NCBI GenBank assembly: GCA_020637495.1
Contig: JACJVV010000003.1
Coordinates: 62,001 to 126,000 of the forward strand
Reading direction: 5' to 3'
Length of the DNA stretch: 64,000 nucleotides
From: Candidatus Woesearchaeota archaeon
GTDB lineage: Archaea; Nanobdellota; Nanobdellia; Woesearchaeales; JACJVV01
The notes under the pieces were generated by a model, which worked only from the letters and a program-made list of their open reading frames with translations, was not told the origin of the DNA and did not search any database. The position numbers were made by a program, and so were the translations under genes. Below, one piece after another: positions 59,311 to 64,000 of the stretch (the stretch's first letter is position 1; the number at the start of each line of letters is the position of its first letter).

Positions 59311-60075
59311 ATGTGGATGGATAAAGAAATCTTCAAAGAGATCGGCTTCACTGAAGCTGAGACCAAAGTCTACCTTGCACTTCTTGAGATAGGTGAATCG
59401 ACTGCAGGACCTATACTGGAAAAGACAGGGCTCCAGAATTCTACACTGCATAAGACCTTGAAAAGATTAGTCAAGGATGGATATGTAAGCTTTGTCATAA
59501 AAGGTAAGACCTGCCATTACCAGGCTACAGATCCAGAATATGTCCTCAAGACTATCGAAGAGAGGAAAGAAAAATTCCAGGATATAATGCCAGAACTGAA
59601 GCTTATGCAGAAAAAAGTAGAAAAGCAGCATGCAGAAGTATATGAGGGATTCAGAGGGTTCAAGAATATGGTATACAAATTGATAGAAGATGTAGAGAAA
59701 GGAGATGAATACCTTTTCTTTGCATTCTATGTTAGGAACCCTGAGAAATATGAGTACGTATTTAATTTTTACAGGGAATTCGACGAAGATAGGCATAAAA
59801 AAGGTCTGAAGATAAAGGGTATAGCACCAGTTACCCTAAAGGATATGATCAAACAAAGAAGGGCAGAGGTATTGTATGTAGATTTCCCTGTACCGTCCAA
59901 CATAGGCATCGTAAGAGATAAAGTCATATTCACACCATGGGAGGATAAAATGGTCTCTTTCATGATCCACTCACGACAATTAGCAGAGAGTTTCAGACAA
60001 TTATTCTATTCTATCTGGGAGCCTAGAAAGAAGCAGGTAATCAATTACGGTAAGAAAGATAAGAAAAAAAACTGA
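59311..60075 (+). CDS. TrmB-family transcriptional regulator
   Basis: A 254-aa regulator. A wHTH domain (IFKEIGFTEAETKVYLALLE, then AGPILEKTGLQNSTLHKTLK and VKDGYVSF) is typical of TrmB. A coiled-coil segment (about 80-105) and a C-terminal domain of ~150 residues (YEGFRGFKNMVYKLIEDVEK onwards) follow, without the clear sugar-binding motif of TrmB proper. Starts possible are TTG 59299, ATG 59311 or 59317; I use 59311. It is divergent from the membrane protein gene. Likely target sites are listed at 59224-59265 and 60096-60113. Confidence 0.85.
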   Translation: MWMDKEIFKEIGFTEAETKVYLALLEIGESTAGPILEKTGLQNSTLHKTLKRLVKDGYVSFVIKGKTCHYQATDPEYVLKTIEERKEKFQDIMPELKLMQKKVEKQHAEVYEGFRGFKNMVYKLIEDVEKGDEYLFFAFYVRNPEKYEYVFNFYREFDEDRHKKGLKIKGIAPVTLKDMIKQRRAEVLYVDFPVPSNIGIVRDKVIFTPWEDKMVSFMIHSRQLAESFRQLFYSIWEPRKKQVINYGKKDKKKN

Positions 60076-60095
60076 ATTGAATATATTCTTATATA

Positions 60096-60113
60096 CTCCA
60101 CTAATGGAGCACA
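60096..60113 (+). promoter_or_regulatory. Operator-like site before the zinc-ribbon gene
   Basis: CTCCA CTAA TGGAG (60096-60109) is an inverted repeat continuing into TGGAGCACA (60105-60113), the inverse of the half-site at 59257-59265. It lies just upstream of the AT-rich box TATTAAATAAAT that fits a leaderless start at 60148. Confidence 0.55.
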
Positions 60114-60147
60114 AATTATTAAATAAATATTTTCCTTTGCTATTTCT

Positions 60148-60288
60148 ATGAAAAGGAACAAATGCTTAAAATGCGGCACTTCAAATTACCATGAAGACAA
60201 TTATTGTGAAAATTGCTTATGCAGTCTGATCCAGCTAAATGTGCAAGAGTTCTACAATAGATGGAACAGAATAGTTGTAAGCAAGTGA
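60148..60288 (+). CDS. Small zinc-ribbon protein
   Basis: A 46-aa frame from ATG 60148 to TGA 60286-60288. It starts MKRNKCLKCGTSNYHEDNYC, then ENCLCSLIQLNV, so it carries C-x2-C and C-x2-C pairs (Cys6, Cys9, Cys20, Cys23) typical of a zinc ribbon, and ends with a Trp-rich helix (FYNRWNRIVVSK). A TATA-like box lies about 25 bp upstream. It follows the TrmB-type gene, and its promoter carries the same half-site, so regulation by that protein is plausible. It ends 9 bp before the convergent eL31 gene. Confidence 0.65.
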   Translation: MKRNKCLKCGTSNYHEDNYCENCLCSLIQLNVQEFYNRWNRIVVSK

Positions 60289-60297
60289 AAAGAATAG

Positions 60298-60801
60298 TTA
60301 CTCTTTCTTTGCAGCTGGTTTGACAGATACAGATTGAGCAGGTTTTGCTTCTGGTTTAGGCTCAGGCTTTGCTGCTGGAGAAGGTTTTTCTGCAGGTTTA
60401 GATTCAGTTTTTGGAGCTTCTTTCTTCTCAGCTACTACTTCAGCTTCCTTTACTGTTTTTGCAGCTGTAGGTTTAGCTTCTGATTTTGCTGGTTTTTTCT
60501 CTGTTTCTTTAGCTTTAGGCTCTCCTTTGAACTCAACTTCAACCTTATCATCATCATATTTCTTTGCAATCACTGCAACATGATGAGGAGGTCTACCTGC
60601 ACCTTTTTCCCAGATCTTCTGGTTCAAGAATTTACTGAAACTGACATTGTCAGACTTCATGTGCTTGATTATGAAATCACGTAATGACTTAACTGCTTTA
60701 TTGGCTCTCTTGTATCGCTGGACTCTCATGAAGTCACGTCTAAGAGGTACGTTATACTCTCTTTCCAATACAACTTTCGCTTCGTGTTTTTTGTCTGCCA
60801 T
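60298..60801 (-). CDS. rpl31e: Ribosomal protein eL31 with Ala/Lys/Pro tail
   Basis: A 167-aa large-subunit protein. Residues ~10-95 are eL31 (VVLEREYNVPLRRDFMRVQR, YKRANKAVKSLRDFIIKHMK, VEVEFKG). A tail of about 70 residues made of Ala, Lys, Pro and Glu (KPAEKPSPAAKPEPKPEAKP) follows; eL31 in archaea is normally 85-95 aa. The tail may interact with RNA or be disordered. It is last in the eS19-eL39-eL31 operon, as in other archaea. Confidence 0.95.
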   Translation of the reverse strand: MADKKHEAKVVLEREYNVPLRRDFMRVQRYKRANKAVKSLRDFIIKHMKSDNVSFSKFLNQKIWEKGAGRPPHHVAVIAKKYDDDKVEVEFKGEPKAKETEKKPAKSEAKPTAAKTVKEAEVVAEKKEAPKTESKPAEKPSPAAKPEPKPEAKPAQSVSVKPAAKKE

Positions 60802-60837
60802 TTTACATCAAATTATTTAGTACATCAATATATAGAT

Positions 60838-61011
60838 CTAAGCTTTTGTCTTAGTTCTCTTCCAGTGCCTTTTAGTAGTTGTGTGCCTTCCTGGATGGAC
60901 TACTTTGCCCTTTCCATATATCTTAGGGACGGTCCAGAATGGAGCCCATTTTGTTAGTCCTCTAAGCTTGTTCAGCCGCAGTTTCTTGCTTAGATGTTTG
61001 AACCTTGCCAT
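60838..61011 (-). CDS. rpl39e: Ribosomal protein eL39
   Basis: A 57-aa basic protein that is easily missed because of its length. It reads MARFKHLSKKLRLNKLRGLT, then KWAPFWTV, and ends TTTKRHWKRTKTKA, with the eL39 pattern of N-terminal KKLRL and C-terminal RHWKR. The frame starts at ATG 61009-61011, preceded by AAAGGAAG, inside the 3' end of the eS19 gene (50-bp overlap, different frame), and ends at TAG 60838-60840. eL39 between eS19 and eL31 is the classic archaeal order. Confidence 0.95.
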   Translation of the reverse strand: MARFKHLSKKLRLNKLRGLTKWAPFWTVPKIYGKGKVVHPGRHTTTKRHWKRTKTKA

Positions 61012-61546
61012 CTTCCTTTATTTCCTTTGATTCTTTTGATTTAGCCTTCTTTGCATCCTTCTGGTGCAACAATCCAGCTGCTTTATCTACAAGTGAAGTT
61101 CCACGCTGTGTGATTATCCTTCCCTTGTTCTTTGATTTCTCTTCTTTTGCTATGTAACCAGCAGCTTCTAGTTGCTGCAGTATAACTCTGATAACTTTTC
61201 CACCTGCCTTGACGAAATGCTCAGGCCTCACACCCATATTCTTCTTGCTTCCGTATTTTGTCCTAAGTTTCTCAACTCCAATAGGACCATGTGAATAAAC
61301 TTTCCTCAATATGGAAGCAGCTCGCTGGTACCACCAGTCCTTCTGCAATGGTGCTCTATCCTTATTACTGCCTGTCTTGACAAAATTTGCCCAGTCAGGC
61401 ATCTTTATAGCCCCTTGCTTCTCAAGTATCTCAGCTAGCTTTTTTACAAGTAGATCTTGACTAACATCATATGCTTTTACCATTTTTTTAACCTTTTGTT
61501 GCCTCTCGGCACTTGGCTCTGGTATCGGAATACCATTCAGAACCAT
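60962..61546 (-). CDS. rps19e: Ribosomal protein eS19
   Basis: A 194-aa small-subunit protein. VKAYDVSQDLLVKKLAEILE, then PDWANFVKTGSNKDRAPLQK and DWWYQRAASILRKVYSHGPI are conserved eS19 motifs, followed by the GGKVIRVILQQLEAAGYIAK region. The C-terminal ~50 residues are a low-complexity tail (DAKKAKSKESKEIKEDGKVQ). The first ~23 residues precede the usual start (MVKAYDV). A TATA box at 61567-61574 centred 24 bp from ATG 61546 supports the long form with a leaderless mRNA. The end overlaps rpl39e by 50 bp. Confidence 0.95.
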   Translation of the reverse strand: MVLNGIPIPEPSAERQQKVKKMVKAYDVSQDLLVKKLAEILEKQGAIKMPDWANFVKTGSNKDRAPLQKDWWYQRAASILRKVYSHGPIGVEKLRTKYGSKKNMGVRPEHFVKAGGKVIRVILQQLEAAGYIAKEEKSKNKGRIITQRGTSLVDKAAGLLHQKDAKKAKSKESKEIKEDGKVQTSKQETAAEQA

Positions 61547-61566
61547 TTTCAAGGAATTTGGAATTG

Positions 61567-61574
61567 TTTATAAA
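61567..61574 (-). promoter_or_regulatory. TATA box for the eS19-eL39-eL31 operon
   Basis: TTTATAAA centred 24-25 bp from ATG 61546, indicating a leaderless transcript and the upstream start. Confidence 0.7.
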
Positions 61575-61646
61575 TGTTACTGTATGTTTAAGTTATAGCT
61601 GTAAAATAAAATGAATTATATAAAAACAATATTTAAAAAAAATGTT

Positions 61647-61699
61647 CTTAACGCGCGATATCGATGTACATCACAATCGCGTCTAGGAGAAAGTTTTTT
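61647..61699 (-). repeat. Dispersed GC-rich hairpin element, copy 3 (inverted)
   Basis: Read leftward it begins ACTTTCTCCTAGACGCGATTG and ends CGCGCGTTAAGAACA, matching the copies at 17549 and 46983. The stems are CGCGAT/ATCGCG with inner GATGTACATC palindrome. Unlike the other two, it lies between divergent genes, so it is not simply a terminator. Confidence 0.8.
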
Positions 61700-61736
61700 A
61701 TTAAATATTGATTATTTTTACATAAAATAAACAAAA

Positions 61737-62054
61737 ATGAAACTGACAAAAACAGATCAGAAGAAAGTTGCAAAAGAGCATGTCAAGCAGCTACTATCAG
61801 AAGCATCCAAAGTATTTGATAAAGATAAGAAGCTCGCAAATAGATACGTTGAGATGATCATTGCTATTCGAAACAAGATCAAGATCAGGCTATCAAAAGA
61901 GCAGAAAGCAAGAATCTGCAAAGAATGCAACTCATTTCTCGTCCCTGGCAAGAACTGCGAAGTCAGGATAAAGAATAAATCCATCATCTATCATTGCAAA
62001 GAATGTAATGCTGCAAGAAGATTATCACGAGGAGAAGACTCCAGGAAGAAATGA
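61737..62054 (+). CDS. rnp4: RNase P protein subunit Rpp21 (Rnp4)
   Basis: A 105-aa zinc-ribbon protein of RNase P. The two N-terminal helices (HVKQLLSEASKVFDKDKKLA, NRYVEMIIAIRNKIKIRL) and the zinc site CKECNSFLVPGKNC with HCKEC match Rpr2/Rpp21, which acts with Rpp29 at the specificity domain of the RNA. Its partner Pop5 is encoded at 54 kb. The gene is convergent with a pilin-like gene; only one base separates the stops. Confidence 0.92.
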   Translation: MKLTKTDQKKVAKEHVKQLLSEASKVFDKDKKLANRYVEMIIAIRNKIKIRLSKEQKARICKECNSFLVPGKNCEVRIKNKSIIYHCKECNAARRLSRGEDSRKK

Positions 62055-63113
62055 TTAAGGCTCTTCATATCCGCCATGGTATAGGGTTGCATCAACATTG
62101 ATACATTCTCCATCAACACATTTGTATCCTGTCCTTACAATGAACGTATCATGCTCCTTAACCCTGCCAAGCTGGTAATAGCTCTTTGAAGATCCTTCTG
62201 GATTCACAAGAAAATATAGATTAGTATTATCGAGTATTAGAGACTCATCATTATCTATCAGGAATGTGATCAGTTTACCGTAAGGGATGTCAACTGTCAC
62301 ATCTGATATGTTGATATAATCTGAATTCTGTTCTGAACTTGATCCAAAATCATAACATTCTGAAAGGCATGTAGCACGGAAAGTCAATGGACCAGAATAA
62401 TTCACTACATAATTCATATCAGATAGATTGAAATATGAATTCTCATCAGAAGAATATATTGTATTCTCGTATATGACTTCTCCTTTCCTGTTGATCACAG
62501 AATACTGCATCCTTCCGCTCAAAGATTCTGCCTCCTCATTAGTACATAAAGAGTGGAGTCCTGTAATGATGGTATCATATCCTATAGGATTATCCTCATC
62601 ATCGCATAATTGCTCAATGCCATTGACGTCGCATGTCACATATGGACCTGTAGAAGTCCTGTCTACAGTATGCATGATTGGCTTGTCGCATTTGCATATA
62701 TCGTTTGGATCCTGATTAGGAAGTGAGGAGCAGATATAAGAATTGTAAGATGTCATTATTATATCATAGATCCCTGGTTCGATATCCCCTGCCAATACTC
62801 CTACAAGTGGTCTTTTTAGAGGACGATGAAGCTCTGTATCCTTGAAATATACCTTCAGTCCATTCTTATCATATTCGATTGAACGAACACCACTTGGTAT
62901 CTCAATCTTAGTCCTCAATGAATTTCCCTGGCCAAGCTCATATGCCTGATTTGCATAATCAGTTATTGCCTGAAGTGCAGAATCTGCTTTTATTGTCAGC
63001 GATTCGTCAGTAGGACGTATACTAAAGAACAATATAGTCAATATTATAACCATGATTATACCTAGAAGGATCATAAGTTCCATGGTAATCTGTGATCTCC
63101 TATTTAGGACCAT
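62055..63113 (-). CDS. Type IV pilin-like secreted protein (class III signal peptide)
   Basis: A 352-aa protein with a class III signal peptide: basic NRRS, then QITMELMILLGIIMVIILTI with Glu at +5 after the predicted cleavage before Gln. The remaining ~320 residues are beta-rich and contain several cysteines (CSSLPNQD, CKCDKP, CDVNGIEQLC). That resembles large minor pilins rather than major pilins. It is divergent from the pilin gene at 63225, which suggests one assembly system. Confidence 0.8.
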   Translation of the reverse strand: MVLNRRSQITMELMILLGIIMVIILTILFFSIRPTDESLTIKADSALQAITDYANQAYELGQGNSLRTKIEIPSGVRSIEYDKNGLKVYFKDTELHRPLKRPLVGVLAGDIEPGIYDIIMTSYNSYICSSLPNQDPNDICKCDKPIMHTVDRTSTGPYVTCDVNGIEQLCDDEDNPIGYDTIITGLHSLCTNEEAESLSGRMQYSVINRKGEVIYENTIYSSDENSYFNLSDMNYVVNYSGPLTFRATCLSECYDFGSSSEQNSDYINISDVTVDIPYGKLITFLIDNDESLILDNTNLYFLVNPEGSSKSYYQLGRVKEHDTFIVRTGYKCVDGECINVDATLYHGGYEEP

Positions 63114-63224
63114 GAATTAAAATTCTTCAACAAGAGATATATACTTTGTTATTCACTTTTAAGTAGATATTAATTTTATGGCTTTCACGAAATAATTATA
63201 AACATAAATAATGATATTGTGCAA

Positions 63225-63782
63225 ATGAAGTTCAGCGATAAAAAGAAAAGTCAAGCAGCGATGGAGTTCTTGATGACATATGGATGGGCTTTGCTTGTCG
63301 TATTGATCGCTATAGCAGCGTTGGCATATTTTGGTCTGCTCAACCCAAGCAGATTCCTTCCTGAGAAATGTGAGATAGCTCCAGGCATAACCTGTATGGA
63401 CTTCAATGCATTGACTGACGATGAAGATGAGAGTGATGCATTGGATGGAAATCCAGAGACTGGATTATGGAGCAACGATACAATAACGATCCTCATCAAT
63501 AATGGGCTAGGGCAGATAATCCGTAATGTAGGGATTAACATTACTGAATGTGAATATCGCTCATATGGAATCTCTAATGAGACTGGATACAAGTTTGATG
63601 TTGGAACAGTACCAGAAGGTAGCACGATGAAGATAAGCGTCGATTGTAAAGGCATGCAAGCTAATAGTCTTTTCAAAAGTGATTTGATATTTGAATATAC
63701 AACCAGGACAAATGGTGAAACGTTGAACCATACAAAAAAAGGATATCTAGCAGTGAACGTTGATTACAAAGAACCGCAATAG
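63225..63782 (+). CDS. Type IV pilin-like protein
   Basis: A 185-aa pilin. The class III signal peptide FSDKKKSQAAMEFLMTYGWA with Glu at +5 after KKKS is followed by a hydrophobic helix (LLVVLIAIAALAYFGLLNPS). The globular part has four cysteines (EKCEIAPGITC, TECEY, DCKGM) and sequons. A TATA box (ATTATAAACAT, ~63195-63203) centred ~26 bp before ATG 63225 marks a leaderless start; a GTG six bases earlier is possible. It is the first of a tandem pair with the partial gene at 63850. Confidence 0.85.
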   Translation: MKFSDKKKSQAAMEFLMTYGWALLVVLIAIAALAYFGLLNPSRFLPEKCEIAPGITCMDFNALTDDEDESDALDGNPETGLWSNDTITILINNGLGQIIRNVGINITECEYRSYGISNETGYKFDVGTVPEGSTMKISVDCKGMQANSLFKSDLIFEYTTRTNGETLNHTKKGYLAVNVDYKEPQ

Positions 63783-63849
63783 ATTATTAGATAGTTTTAT
63801 ATATGATTAAAATAAAATTTAGCACTGATATTGAATCAGAGGTGATTAC

Positions 63850-64000
63850 ATGCATTATAACAAAAAGTCTCAGGCAGCAATGGAATTCCTGATGACGTAT
63901 GGATGGGCATTACTTGTAGTGTTGATTGCTATTGCAGCATTAGCATTCTTTGGTCTTCTGAATCCGAGCAAATTCTTACCGGAGAAGTGCGAGATCTCTC
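63850..64000 (+). CDS. Type IV pilin-like protein, N-terminal part
   Basis: Starts at ATG 63850 and runs off the right edge with about 50 codons seen. It reads MHYNKKSQAAMEFLMTYGWA, then a helix and NPSKFLPEKCEIS, nearly identical to the preceding pilin in its first 45 residues, which marks a tandem duplication. GAGGTGA lies five bases before the ATG, so this copy is leadered. Confidence 0.85.
   Translation, partial: MHYNKKSQAAMEFLMTYGWALLVVLIAIAALAFFGLLNPSKFLPEKCEIS

Overview
The window is AT-rich archaeal DNA. The information-processing genes are archaeal or eukaryote-like: exosome Rrp4/Rrp41/Rrp42, proteasome alpha, RNase P proteins Pop5 and Rpp21, Cbf5, RpoK, an Lsm protein, eL31, eL37, eL39, eS8, eS19 and Taw3. 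Genes are preceded by TTTATAAA-type TATA boxes, often about 25 bp from the start codon (leaderless). The many type IV pilin-like, GLUG-repeat and S-layer-like surface proteins, together with many short lineage-specific genes, point to a DPANN archaeon of the Woesearchaeota/Pacearchaeota kind. That placement is inference; there is no 16S rRNA gene here.

Layout. 0-3 kb: a leftward operon of two half-size RND exporters and an S-layer-domain protein. 3-6 kb: DEAD-box helicase, small methyltransferase, anchored protein, PrxQ peroxiredoxin. 6-9 kb: an intron-bearing tRNA-Leu(UAG) with a nearby 23-bp repeat of its 3' end, an MscS-like/C39 peptidase fusion, and lsm-rpl37e. 9-11.4 kb: DNA glycosylase, CorA-like transporter, an unknown protein. 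11.4-16.9 kb: a leftward cluster of thioredoxin-CcdA fusion, GcvH-like lipoyl carrier, AhpD-like protein, CoA-disulfide-reductase-like flavoprotein, LipA, LplA and LplB. 17-18 kb: unknown gene, dispersed hairpin repeat, eS8. 18-31 kb: wHTH regulator, 1750-aa subtilase and 2511-aa GLUG-repeat surface protein in one operon. 31-36 kb: DUF357, DMT transporter, PIN protein, Ski2-like helicase, an orphan HPr-like protein. 36-46 kb: MetRS, AI-2E-type permease, S-layer protein, HisRS, a nucleotidyltransferase-helical fusion between two Lys/Arg-tailed unknowns, and a surface protein. 46-51 kb: Taw3, small membrane proteins, a second copy of the surface protein family, RpoK, coiled-coil secreted protein. 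51-55 kb: exosome/proteasome/RNase P superoperon without SBDS. 55-60 kb: signal peptidase, CNNM/CorC, Cbf5, and a TrmB-type regulator with shared operator half-sites. 60-64 kb: eS19-eL39-eL31, Rpp21, and type IV pilin-like genes running off the right edge.

How the genes work together. The most striking unit is the lipoyl/disulfide redox cluster at 11.4-16.9 kb. It can make lipoate (LipA), attach it (LplA+LplB), carry it on a short GcvH-like protein, reduce it with a flavoprotein, and pass electrons to an AhpD-like CxxC protein. No 2-oxoacid dehydrogenase or glycine-cleavage P, T or L protein is present in the window. Other candidates are a three-copy GC-rich dispersed hairpin, a possible RNA switch in front of rrp4, a TrmB mini-regulon, and an ORF whose best-placed start codon is ATC.
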